DNA from: Myrica gale
Taxonomy: Eukaryota; Streptophyta; Magnoliopsida; Fagales; Myricaceae
Length of the DNA stretch: 64,000 nt
Assembly (NCBI GenBank): GCA_963930655.1
Contig: OZ005617.1
Coordinates: forward strand, 19,580,068-19,644,067
Direction of reading: 5' to 3'
The stretch's first letter is position 1. Every line of letters begins with the position of its first letter. Positions 50,524 through 61,240 of this stretch are shown in pieces. A model generated the notes under the pieces. The model worked only from the letters and a program-made list of their open reading frames with translations, was not told the origin of the DNA and did not search any database. Both the position numbers and the translations under genes were made by a program.

Positions 50524-51880
50524 GTTGTGGTTACTCCCAATCATTGTCTACAACGTAATACTGAAAATGACAATTGTATGTGCATAATTAAGATATATAA
50601 CCAAATTAGCTACAAGCGGCCATCCCTGGAGTCGTAGAATTAAGAATTTGTAGTGCTTGAATATGTGGGGAAGCCGCGAATAATGTGTAGCTAGCTAGCT
50701 GCGGCATTTCGGAACCTGTTTAATTAAATCTAGGGTTATATTATATCTATAGCTTCTTAATCTTATTTGGAGTTTTCCTCGGGGGAATTTTCCACAGTTA
50801 ATCCGTTCTCAACCATGACCGGATCAACTGGGTGATGTAGTACTCCAATTATTCTCTCAAGTTGCAACCAGATTGTTTTTCAAGATTTTCAAAATGTAAG
50901 AGATTAATCTATATATCCTATAATATATAAGTGTATATATCAATAAGGGTCAATTGATGATCTGACTTCTGAGGGTTGCAGTTTTTTTTTAAGTCTAGAA
51001 ATATTGCATGCTCCACTGTCTAAAAGGTATACACCACTTTACAAACTTACGAAAAGCTAAAAGTATTGTCTTTGCTCAAAAATTGGGAAGCTTCTTGTAA
51101 ATTTAATTGGTCTAATTTTGGAGATTTTGCTGGCTCTCATATATACCTCGGGTCACGTTGATTAATGCTATATATTAGGTAAAAGTCTTTGTGGAGAACG
51201 TACGCAATGCTAGCTAGATCTCGTTTCAACTTGAATAGATGCCTCCATTAATTGATCTTGATTGTTACAGTTTGGGAGTTCTAGGAACTAAAATGCACCC
51301 AAATTACTCAGCTAAATGGATCATTAATTCAAAAGATGCCTTCGTATAATCCTCCATAAGATCGTGATACTAATTATTACTTATTTACAAATAAAAGAAA
51401 ATAAAATAAACATTAGCATTAGCATATATAAGTCTCTCTCTCTCTATATATATATAATTCGTTTTAGGAAATACTCCTTTTGGATTCCTAACGCATACGC
51501 GTAATCATCAAAAAATTTCGTGACGAGCGACCAATAGATAAAAATATTACAGGTTTTTTTGTGGGTGAGCCAAATATTACGTACTTTTGTTTTTCTAAAA
51601 GGAGAAAAAAGATTGAAAACAAAAAAAGGAGTGCCTCGCAAGTTGGAGCGGTACGTAAGGTAGAATCGTGTAGTTTTTAAGGAGGTAAAGTAAAACCAAT
51701 TAAGAGACAGCCCAATTACCAAAGTGGATTCTTCACTGTTGAGAAAGTCCTGTGTGGTGTGAACGATCTTTACCTGAACCCTAGTAGGTAAAGTAAAACC
51801 AGTAAACCTGACGTTTAACCGCGGTTAATTCTTTTATAGAAAACCAATTCCGGAGGGGCACCACCACCACTACGACCCGC
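50524..51880. promoter_or_regulatory. Upstream region of CYP78A
   Basis: A gene-free AT-rich stretch of about 1.35 kb before the CYP78A TATA box. CT microsatellite near 51434-51445. No recognised transcription-factor site is strong enough to call. Confidence 0.4.
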
Positions 51881-51881
51881 T

Positions 51882-51889
51882 ATATATAA
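51882..51889 (+). promoter_or_regulatory. TATA box of CYP78A
   Basis: TATATATAA lies about 165 bp before the ATG and is followed by a CT-rich stretch (51905-51960) typical of plant leaders. Transcription probably starts near 51915. Confidence 0.6.
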
Positions 51890-52052
51890 CTACTCTCTCA
51901 CGCCCTTTCTATTCCGCAATTTCTCAGCGCTCTCTCTCTCTTTCTCTCTCTGCTTAGCGTTTAAGTGAGTCCCTATCTTCCTCCGCACCCCGGTACTTCC
52001 TTTCTTCTTTCTCTCGTTTTCTAAGCAACCAAACGCCGAAAAAACAACCAAC

Positions 52053-54341
52053 ATGTCATCTGAGCAGCCCTATCTCTTCTTTTCGCTAGCTGGGTCTTCA
52101 CAAGTCCTCAGCTTCGAGCTTTTCCTCTGTGTCTTTCTTTTCGTCGCTGTCGTTGCTTTTTGGCTTTCGCCAGGTGGTCTTGCTTGGGCTCTGTCTAAAA
52201 CCCGAGTCCAAACACGAGCTGCCATTCCTGGCCCTTCTGGTCTGCCGCTTCTTGGTTTGGTTTTCGCTTTCACTGGGTCTTTGACTCATAAAGTTCTAGG
52301 TAAGTTTGCTGAGGCTCTTAAGGCCAAGCCATTGATGGCATTCTCCGTGGGGTTCACGAGGTTCATTATCTCAAGCCAACCAGCCACAGCTAAAGAAATT
52401 TTGAACAGCTCGACTTTTGCTGACCGGCCAGTTAAGGAATCGGCTTACGAGCTTCTCTTCCACAAAGCAATGGGCTTCGCTCCGTTCGGCGATTACTGGA
52501 GGAATCTGAGGAGAATCTCAGCTATCCATTTGTTCAGTCCAAAGAGAGTAACTTTTATGGGGGAGTTTCGGAGAAGGATCGGACTCGAAATGGTTAATGA
52601 GATAACGGTTTTGATGGAGAAAAATAGTGAAATTGAGGTGAGGAAAGTGTTGCATTTTGGATCCTTGAACAATGTCATGAGGAGTGTGTTTGGAAGGAGT
52701 TATGAGTTTGGTAAGGGGTGTGAAAATAATGGGTGTGAGCTTGAGAGTTTGGTGAATGAAGGGTATGAGTTGCTAGGGATTTTCAACTGGAGTGACCACT
52801 TTCCTCTTTTGGGTTGGTTAGATTTGCAAGGAGTGAGGAAAAGGTGCAGGAATTTGGTGGCAAAGGTGAATGATTTTGTTGGGAGGATAATAGAGGAGCA
52901 TAGGGCAAAGAGGGTTGAGAATGGAATAGTAGCCGGAGACGATGGGAGTTCAAGTGATTTTGTTGACGTGCTGCTTGATCTGGAGAAAGAGAATAGGCTG
53001 AGTGAATCTGATATGACTGCTGTTTTATGGGTGAGTTTTGTAACATTTGATCTTCTCTAAATCTCTCTTTAAACCTAAACGGGTCGTCCAGCGGCTTTAA
53101 CAATATTGACTAATTTAGGTTTTAGGCGAATAATGTTCTTGATCTACTCTTCCTCATTTGGTTGCATTTCCTTGCCATTTCTGTTATTTTATTTACCATG
53201 CAAACCATCATCGAGTAGAAGTTTCCAAGCCAACGGGTAAATTCTACTTTTCTTTCGTTTCGTCGCGCTCATCTTTACTTGTTAATTACTTACCAAAGAG
53301 ATAATAGAGTTCTTCTTTATTTGGGAACATTTTCTTTCTGTAGATTTGCTTGTTTATGCATCTAGTACTTGGTTCTTTTGCTTTGGTTTTTCTTATTTTC
53401 TGTTTCGTTTACTGAAGATTTCATGTTTAATAACTGTTTGAACAAGGATGATTTTTTCTTTTCTTCCAGTATCCAATGATATTGAGAATCTAAATATTCT
53501 TTTCTTTTTTCTTGATACCAACGCTGTATCCCTTATTCCCGTTTCTTGTCTTGTTCTTCTGCTTTACAGTAAAGATGCCTCAAGCTCTCTTTTCTTTCCA
53601 TCCAGATGATCATCATTCCTCTTTTTTCTTCTTTTTTTCGTTACTAATTTGAAGTTCCAACTAATGGCTTAGAGATTTCGATCTCTGTGATATCAGGAAA
53701 TGATCTTCAGAGGGACCGACACAGTGGCAATCCTTCTCGAGTGGATTCTTGCAAGAATGGTACTGCACCCTGATATCCAAGCCAAAGCCCAATCTGAAAT
53801 TGACACCATCGTTGGCATGAGTAGATCAGTGTCAGATTCTGATCTCTCCAACCTCCCTTACCTCCAAGCCATAGTAAAAGAAACCTTGAGAATGCACCCA
53901 CCAGGTCCCCTCCTCTCCTGGGCTAGGCTTGCCATCCATGACACCCACATAGGACAGCACTTTATCCCTGCTGGCACGATTGCTATGGTGAATATGTGGG
54001 CCATAACTCATGACGAGCTGGTCTGGTCTGAGCCCAACGAATTCCAGCCAGAGCGCTTTATACAGGAAGATGTGGCCATTATGGGGTCTGATCTTAGGTT
54101 GGCTCCATTTGGTTCTGGAAGAAGAGTCTGTCCTGGCAAGGCCATGGGCATAGCCACTGTTGAGCTCTGGCTTGCACAATTGCTCCAGAGCTTCAGATGG
54201 GTGCCCTCTAAATGCGGTGTTGACTTGTCCGAGTGCCTCAAACTTTCATTGGAGATGAAACACTCCTTGTTCTGCAGGGCTGTTCCTAGGGTTGGTTCAA
54301 TTGAATTTGATGGTGGTGTTACCAACATGATTCACCCATGA
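52053..54341 (+). CDS. CYP78A: Cytochrome P450 of the CYP78A subfamily, 540 aa
   Basis: Two exons, 52053-53030 and 53697-54341, join in phase 0 (TTATGG/GTGAGT to ATATCAG/GAAATG), giving 540 aa, normal for CYP78A. An N-terminal hydrophobic anchor (about residues 20-40) is followed by the hinge [11 protein letters not shown]. The I-helix oxygen-binding motif is GTDT (about 332-335), the K-helix ExxR is ETLR (388-391), then PERF, and the haem loop [10 protein letters not shown] with Cys at about 471. All catalytic landmarks are intact. CYP78A enzymes are endoplasmic-reticulum monooxygenases that control organ and seed size through an unidentified mobile signal. Position beside the mTERF gene resembles Arabidopsis At1g74110 (CYP78A10), recalled from memory. 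Its 3' flank is copied in inverted orientation further downstream. Confidence 0.96.
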
Positions 54342-54424
54342 TTTCCCCGTCTATATATCTAGAACAAGGATCATTTCAGTTGATTTCTTTTCGTCTTCTT
54401 TTAACTGCATAATTTAGGGTTTAG

Positions 54425-54588
54425 TAGTTTAGGGTAAGGGTAGGGTTTTCTACTACTAGCACGAAAGGTTTTGGTAATTTTGTGAAAAGGTATCTGGGTT
54501 TGCTGTGGTTTGGTTTGTACGTGCAGATGGTTCTATATTATAAATGAAGACATGGAACTTTCATGCCCCCCTGTACACATTTTGTAAT
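54425..54588 (+). repeat. Arm 1 of an inverted duplication (CYP78A 3' flank)
   Basis: This 164-bp segment begins 84 bp after the CYP78A stop and probably lies in the 3'UTR. Its reverse complement occurs at 55878-55957 and continues at 59742-59827 after a CACTA insertion. By eye the two copies differ only at a few bases (for example CTGTGG versus CTTTGG, and a 2-base G-run difference). Confidence 0.9.
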
Positions 54589-54682
54589 GAATCGGTACTG
54601 CATTACCAGTTTGTCCTTTCAATTTTTTTGCTTCGTATATTTATATGTATCATTCCATTGTCAGCGTAATATTTGCTGCTAA

Positions 54683-55845
54683 CAGTGGCGGAACCAGAAA
54701 TGTAAACAAAGGGAGGCAAACTCCTAAGAGAAAATGACAAAAAAATTTACTACATAATGCAAAAAATGTCTTAAGAGTTAACATATAAAAAATTAAGGAC
54801 TAAAAACATTAAAAATATTGAAATACACATACCGTACTATTTGCCCATACTGAGAGGTGCCAATTTAATTATACGAGAGTGCATTTTTGAAACATTACAA
54901 AATAACTCTGTCCTCAATAGTTTCAAAAATTTCACTATCGATGTATACAATCATAATCACAATTATTTCATATCACAATATCGCAACTCAAGCAATGAAT
55001 AGATTGGACATTGAGATTGAAATTTTATAAGAGCATATACACTACAATCATAAACAAGTTATATATAGTTAAGATATTAATATATTTTATACCCTCTAAT
55101 CTATAAAGGTATAGACACTTAATTTACAATCAAAATTATTATTTTGTTCATACTGCACATGCAAATTAATTATCGTTAATTTTTAAAGGTACAATTTTCA
55201 TTTTAAAATTGTCATCCATAATTATTTTGACAGTATTTCTGCGAAGGTAAAGTTGTAATTTTAAAGGTTAAAAAAATTAATTTTTGTTTAAGTTGGAATG
55301 TGTGATATGAAAAAATAAAAATAAAAATAAAATGCAACTTATCAAGATGATATTTATATTTATCTTTATAATTTATTAATATACTAAATTTTGTTTTCTC
55401 CATGTGCTAGCCATACGGTAAGGTCAAGAAATGTACAAACTTTTGCTCCCAGCTCCTAGCTCCCAGAGACACAGAACCCAACAGCTGCAAAAGTAATCAT
55501 ATCAAGAACTCTGAGGAAAAATAAATGGAGTGAGTTCTGGGAATGCGCCAGCAATTCTTGACCATCAACTTATAGACTATGCTTTGCAGAAAAAAAATCT
55601 CAATCGTTGATCACTTGATTTTGGTGATCCAAACCCTACAGACTGTTTTTTGCTTCCTTTTTAAACCGTTTTGCGTGACTGCGTCATGACCCTTCAGTAA
55701 ACATCTGCCCCAAATCACTCACTCTCTCTCTTTCATTAACATAAAGCTTCTCTAAAGCTACCTGTAATATACTTATGAATTTTTTCACCATATTCAGGTG
55801 AAGGGGGCGGCTGCCCCTCTTTGCCCCTGGCTAGTTCCGCCTATG
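54683..55845. mobile_element. Non-autonomous hAT element, 1,163 bp, 8-bp TSD
   Basis: Terminal inverted repeats CAGTGGCGGAACCAG (left) and CATAGGCGGAACTAG (right, read on minus) are flanked by perfect octamers GCTGCTAA at 54675-54682 and 55846-55853. An 8-bp target duplication with CAGTGGCGG-type ends is characteristic of plant hAT elements. The interior is AT-rich with no transposase. It sits in the loop between the two arms of the inverted CYP78A 3'-flank duplication. Confidence 0.92.
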
Positions 55846-55877
55846 GCTGCTAAGGCCCGGCCAATGCTTCAAGTGGA

Positions 55878-55957
55878 ATTACAAAATGTGTACAGGGGGG
55901 CATGAAAGTTCCATGTCTTCATTTATAATATAGAACCATTTGCACGTACAAACCAAA
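55878..55957 (-). repeat. Arm 2, inner part, of the CYP78A 3'-flank inverted duplication
   Basis: The reverse complement of about 54509-54588. It runs from the inner junction (AATTCC versus AATGAA in arm 1) to the CACTA insertion point. One clear substitution was seen (GTGCAAATGG versus GTGCAGATGG). Confidence 0.9.
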
Positions 55958-56757
55958 CACTATAAGAAAATGTCAGTATAACGACGAAACTAATATACAC
56001 GGAGAAAATTTCGTTGACAGAACCAGTACATTGTCAACGATAAAGTAAAAAGCGTCGCCTAAAACTCCTTTTCAAACTAAAAACACGATGTAGGCTACTT
56101 ACTGTTGCCACGTAAGCTTCACAAAATTCAAACATATTAACAACGAGAGTCGGTATCGCTACTGCCGCCATTAAAGGTCTCCAAAACTAAATGGAGAATT
56201 ATTAGCTACCACAATAAAATATCGTCGACTTTAGAGTGAGATGCCGATCTCCATGGCGTCGTTGCTAAAATCAAAGGGTAAGACGAATAGTGGTTTGCCG
56301 TCGTTATACCTGTTTAGCGCTAGCTGAAAAAGAACAAATGAATTTCAAAATATTGCATTAAGCTCATAAGCAAAAATGGGCGGGAAGGGCTGGCGCCCAT
56401 CACTTTTTGGAAGTGCTATTTCCTCAAACGATCATTTCCCTCCTTCCTCTCGTTTTATCCCTTGGCAATTCGCCACCTCTCTCAGTTTTTATTTTCTCAC
56501 CCGAACTTAGCCATTCTAACAGCATGAATGTATCCCTAGTCCCTGTCGTCATCGTTCATACTCTCAACTACACCTGAAGTGCTAGAACTTGACGAAAATA
56601 TCTCCCACAAATGCACACGAGTATGATTCACATTTCTTCAATTAATTTTTGAATCAGGTGTTCTCCTATTTTACGATTTATCTTGATGTTTCGTGATTTA
56701 TTTACAAAGTCTAATTCCTGAATTTGCTTTTGATTTGTTCTCGGTGTTTTTATGTCT

Positions 56758-57060
56758 TGCCCTGTCGTAGGCCAAGGCGGCTTCTTCGGCGGTGTCGAAG
56801 GTGCCCAGCCAAAGACGGGTACGGTTCTTCTGGAGACGGATCTCTACGACCCATTTTCCCCAATGTCGCTGCCAGACCCCTCTGTAGGGCTTGGTAGGTT
56901 TCGGAGGGGACCCTGCATGCTTCATTGGGATGGGTTTGGGACCGAGGAAACTGAGGGTACAACTATCATGTTGCTGATGATATGAGAGCAACCATCTGGG
57001 TAGAACATGCTTTCGTTTCAAACACAGACAGAAAAATAATAGGAAAGTGCAGGGTAACAT
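56758..57060 (-). pseudogene. Captured AP2/ERF (DREB A-6/RAP2.4-type) fragment
   Basis: An open frame contains [24 protein letters not shown], then [20 protein letters not shown], then [20 protein letters not shown]. The last two pieces are the front two-thirds of an AP2 DNA-binding domain, and the preceding PKPTK linker is typical of RAP2.4-like DREB factors. The normal RGVRQRHWGKW has an R-to-W change in the DNA-contacting strand. After AYDRA the reading departs from the family (no KLRG..ARLNFP end), so the domain is truncated. It lies wholly inside the CACTA element and is best seen as transduplicated cargo. Confidence 0.85.
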
Positions 57061-57105
57061 GTGAATTAGTTTGATGTCTTATAATATGACCAACTTTAAT
57101 GTTTG

Positions 57106-57211
57106 AACAGCTAGCGGTAAGGAATTTGCCTTTTCTGGTTGGTAGATGAATTCATATGAACAGCTAGCGGTAAGGATACGTTCGCTGATATTCTAATTTG
57201 TTGGTAGATGA
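57106..57211. repeat. Tandem duplication, about 53 bp
   Basis: The phrase GAACAGCTAGCGGTAAGGA occurs at about 57107 and 57159, each followed some way on by TTGGTAGATGAATTCAT. A local duplication within the CACTA element. Confidence 0.75.
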
Positions 57212-58319
57212 ATTCATTTTCTCTTGAAAGTGTTGTTTAGTGTTTGTTGTGCTCTGTGACAGGTGGTAGGGGATTCTGGGAAATTTCGATTTGATCTTTT
57301 GGGCATCCTATACCATCAGGTGATTCAGCATCTGATTTATTAGTCTTTTGTGTCTTTGCATTGTTGTTACTCTGGTCTAGCTTTCATGCTTTAGGTTTAG
57401 TATAGTTTCATATAGATTTAACTAATCTTTCTTAGTATAATTCACCTACTTGTGTGTGTGTGTGTGTGAAAGGAAGAGGAATTCTTGGTGATTTGGATTT
57501 TCAGTCGATTCTAAATTAACTGAAACAACAGTGGTTCCATGGACCAGTGGAGAAAGTTTTTCAGAACTAAGCCTTCTTTTTAAGGTATTTATTAAAATAA
57601 AATAACCTTTTCTTAACCAATGGCAACTTTGAGTGAACTTCATTCGATCCTCTTCTGCAAGCCCTTGTAGTAATGATTGTGGTGCTTGCACAGTTAGTGT
57701 TCTTGTTGCATTATTGACTATGGAGAATGCCTCCTAACATTATTATTAATCATAAATCATAGGTTAAATAGGCAGGAAAAGCTAGGTGGCATGCACCACA
57801 ATATGGGAATTTCCATCCACTATCTTACCAATCATTGTCTGTAACTCATGAGGTGCAGCCGAGTCCTAGACAGAGGCATGCACAATTATGCATCTTATGC
57901 CTGATAATTATTGCTTAGGCCCAGTGGTTAGCATGAGCCTAATGATTACATTGGGTTGACCTGCAGTAGAAGAACCTAAAGGGGAAAAAAGAAAGTAGCA
58001 ATTGTCGTTTCTAGATCTATTTAGTTAAATAGAATGCCAGTTCCAAAACCCCAGAATTTTACCAAGTAGGAGGCTGGCCCAGGATCACGTTTCACTGCAT
58101 CATCTTGGGTTTTCACCAATGCCATATTTTCTGGCCAAACATTTGAATCAAGTACTAGCAGTTTGTCTTCTTATCAAAAGTTTGTTGCAAAGATATATAC
58201 GCACAGTTTAATATTCTGCATCATAATGCTACGCTAAGTTTTTGGTTGATACTTCTTCTTTCTAAGTTCATTTCCTGATAAACCATCTTCAGCTTCAGCT
58301 ACAGTGAAACTATAAAATA

Positions 58320-58750
58320 TTGCAGAGTCTTTAACTTGGGGGAATTGCCATGACTACTGCTGATAAAGTTGGGCCTCCATAAAGTCTTCAGGTTTGTACC
58401 TATCCATTGTTTCATTGGTAGAATCTAAATTAAATTGATGTCGTAATTTCTTTACAGGAAAAGACTGAGCTGAGTATATTACTATTAAAGATAAATATAT
58501 CTAATTTTTAATCAATTTGTAATAAGCAGGGAAAGTGGACATCAATGATAGTCTGTTTTATACTGGGGCTCGGTTCCTTTGTTGCATGGAACAGTATGCT
58601 GACAATTGGAGATTATTATTCTGTCAAATTCCCAGTAAGTTGCTCGTGGTTACTTTCAAGATCTTTTCTGAGGATAAACATGACTACGGAAAATGCTTTC
58701 CTTACATATTTTATCCAGTAGTTTTTGTCATAATGTGTAGTGCTCATTAG
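58320..58750 (+). other. Unidentified possible cargo of the CACTA element
   Basis: Exon-like stretches bounded by AG and GT occur here, including an open frame at 58535-58750 (begins MDINDSLFYTGARFLCC). I recognise no domain. It may be a second captured gene fragment or random sequence. Confidence 0.25.
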
Positions 58751-59456
58751 AGTTGGTTGTTATTGAAACATAATGAATAAAGGAATTGTCTCTCTCACAT
58801 ATTCTCATTCACTTGATGTGCATTTATACAATACAAAGTTTGTTGAGGGAAGACGTGATTCTCGACTTTTCCTTATTACAATTATAATCATTTTAATACA
58901 ATTGAATAATTTGGAATAGGTACAAAAAAGAATATTCAGAGTACAATTCACAGAGAGCCAACAAAGCTTGTAATCATCTTGACTTGCTGGACATTTGGTG
59001 GAGCGCTGAAAGTTGTTGAGTTCATCTTGACTGCTCGTGAGTGAAACAAGTTGAAGAATTTCTGGTTTGGTGGCTGGTGCTGCAGACTTGTGATTTTTGA
59101 GTTGTTTGTGCAAGAATTGAATGTTTATGTAAGCATTTGTGCAGCGGATTTAAGTACAGACATTTACTATGTATATTATCGACCTGGGTATTCATAGACA
59201 AAAGATATAAAATTCTACAACTTTTTGGGAAGATTTTTCTTATGCAATACTTGTCTTAGCTACGCAGCAAGGTGTGGGGTAAAAGAAACCCAACCAAAAA
59301 ATCATCAAAATAAGAAAAAACAGAATAGAAAACAGAGTATGTAGCCATCTGGTTTCCAAAAAATGAAACCCATGAAGAAACAATTATTTAAGCTACAACG
59401 ACGACATTTGTTCGTTGGTAAATCTCAAAGGCGACGAAGGAGCTGGTGGTCACCAC

Positions 59457-59630
59457 AATGTTCTTGCGACGACTCGCTGGGGTCGACGATGCCAATCCAT
59501 TGCCGACGAGAGAATGATGGTCAAGGAAGGACACAATGCTCTGCGACGGCTTGCTGGGGTCGACGTTGACAATCCATTGCTGACGGAGAAGAAGGGTGGT
59601 CAAGGAAGGGCTGTCTGGACGCGGCAATCT
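59457..59630. repeat. Subterminal tandem repeats of the CACTA element
   Basis: Two copies of a unit of about 90 bp contain GCTGGGGTCGACG(A/T), CAATCCATTGC and GGTCAAGGAAGG. CACTA elements usually bind transposase at repeated subterminal motifs. The open frames across here arise from the GC-rich repeats. Confidence 0.7.
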
Positions 59631-59741
59631 CGACCAGCGCTCGACGACCGAATCTCGTGGCTGAAGACCATCCTCGACGGGTTTCCCATGTTTTGTCTAC
59701 GGAGTCTACCGTCAAGGGAGACCATTTTTCTTGTAGTGAAA

Positions 59742-59827
59742 CCAAAGCAAACCCCCAGATACCTTTTCACAAAATTACCAAAACCTTTCGTGCTAGTAGT
59801 AGAAAACCCTACCCTTACCCTAAACTA
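59742..59827 (-). repeat. Arm 2, outer part, of the CYP78A 3'-flank inverted duplication
   Basis: The reverse complement of about 54425-54508, ending in CCCTAAACTA. Together with 55878-55957 it completes the second arm, now split by the CACTA element. Confidence 0.9.
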
Positions 59828-60265
59828 TTTGCTGGTCAAAGAAATGAATGCCCAAAAGCGTAATATGTATCATTCCAATGGGCATTCATTTCTTCGACCT
59901 GAATTTTCATGCATGCGTCCAGAATCTGCACAACCAATGTGGGATTTGACACAACATTTATAGAATCCAAAGTATCATAATATTTTACTTGGAGTCTTGC
60001 AGCGATAGTAGGCAACAGGGTTTACCCTTTCTAAGTTTCCCTTGGAATCTACTTGTGATCAGGGCATGACCTGGTGAAGTTTTGTCAATTTTGGCAAATG
60101 ATATTAATGTACGCGTTCTCGATCGAATTGGCCACATCAGTGCTGGTGGATCATTTTACGTACTGATCTCTTAATTTTCTGGTTAAGTTATTTATCAATA
60201 CCTTGCTTCAAGAAATGCTATAATATCCCAGTTTTCTGTTTACACACACATACCATGGTTATTAA

Positions 60266-61240
60266 CAGTGGCGGAAGGAGATGGATAACGACCAGGGCGG
60301 TCGATACCCATTCCTCCGCCGAAAATAAATTTTTATGTGTAATTTTTATTTTTATTTTTTTATTTTTCATTAGTTGGCTTGGTCGCGATACCCTTTGGTC
60401 GAAGAATCTAAGATAGTCTCTCGGTCTCGGATTGCAGGATTGGTGAGTTTTCGTTATTTCCCTTTTCGGTTATTTTGTTTTATTAGTTTAGGATTTTAGG
60501 CAATGGAAATATATTTTCTGTAATTTTTATTGGGTTATTGGAATTTGGTTGATGAGTCTATAATTTCAATTTATCTGTAGTCTGACATCTGCTTATATAT
60601 TGTTTTGCTGTGAACTTTTTTCACTATGAAGTTTTCTTGGTGAATTGGTGTTTTTTTTGTTCATATTGCCTGTGAATTTCTTCTTGATCAGTGCTGCCAA
60701 GTTCCTCACAAGATAGTTAATTAAATTAATTACAATGGTAAACAAGAAATTAATGGGTTATAAATTGATACTTAAAAATCAGCTTAATACCTATATTAGA
60801 GATGTTAGAAGAAATGATTTTTTTTGGGCTTCAAGATATTGGAGGTCTTGCTGTGAAGATGGTTGAAACCAAAAAGAATATTTGTTTCTATTAGTTTATC
60901 GACTTATTGAGTTGTCATTAGTCTTACCAGTTGTGATTGCAACCGTTGAAAGAGTGTTTTTTTTGCGATGAAGATCATCAAGAGTGATTTGCGTAATAGG
61001 ATGAGAGATGACTGAATGAATATGATTGCATGGTAGTGTACATCGAGCAAGAAATTTTTAAAACTATTGAGAACGAAGTCATTTTGCAACATTTTCAGAA
61101 GATGCAAAATCGTAGGATACAATTATCACCTTTCAGTTGCAATACATAGTACGATACATGTATTCTAATATTTTTAATACTTTTAATTCTTAATTTTCGA
61201 CATTGTATCTCTAAGACAATTTTTTGCATTACGAAAGAAA
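60266..61240 (+). mobile_element. Degenerate hAT transposon with dimerisation-domain relic
   Basis: The segment begins CAGTGGCGGAAGGAG, a hAT-type terminus. At 60841-61150, reading across frame breaks, it encodes LAVKMVETKKNI, LLVYRLIELSLVLPVVIATVERV, AMKIIKSDLRNRM and VVYIEQEIFKTIENEVILQHF. This is the C-terminal dimerisation (hATC) region of a TTF-type hAT transposase. Breaks include an extra T in a T-run (about 60956-60965), a TGA in place of the usual Trp, and a further base shift just after. The main transposase body is deleted and no right terminus was found, so it is dead. Confidence 0.8.

Larger units (their letters stand above)
55958..59738. mobile_element. Non-autonomous CACTA element with captured gene fragment, 3.78 kb
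   Basis: The left terminus is CACTATAAGAAAATG; the right terminus, read on minus, is CACTACAAGAAAAATGG. It is flanked by AAA at 55955-55957 and 59739-59741. Removing the element plus one AAA restores ACAAACCAAACCAAAGCAAA, which matches arm 1 (ACAAACCAAACCACAGCAAA, read on minus) except for one base. That sets the ends and the 3-bp target duplication expected of CACTA transposons. No transposase is visible. The cargo includes an AP2/ERF fragment (minus, about 56758-56949), an internal 53-bp duplication (57106-57211) and subterminal tandem repeats (59457-59630). Confidence 0.92.

Noticed and set aside
56758-57060. Functional AP2/ERF transcription factor gene
   Set aside because: The domain is cut after AYDRA, has an R-to-W change at a DNA-contact site, and is inside a transposon. 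Treated as captured cargo.
57910-57965. A-box-like phrase AGGCCCAGTGGTTAGCATGAG
   Set aside because: No B box or tRNA fold. It lies within the CACTA interior.
59363-59963. Open frames of 68-182 codons on both strands
   Set aside because: They cross the CACTA subterminal repeats, the element boundary and the inverted CYP78A flank, so they cannot be one old gene.
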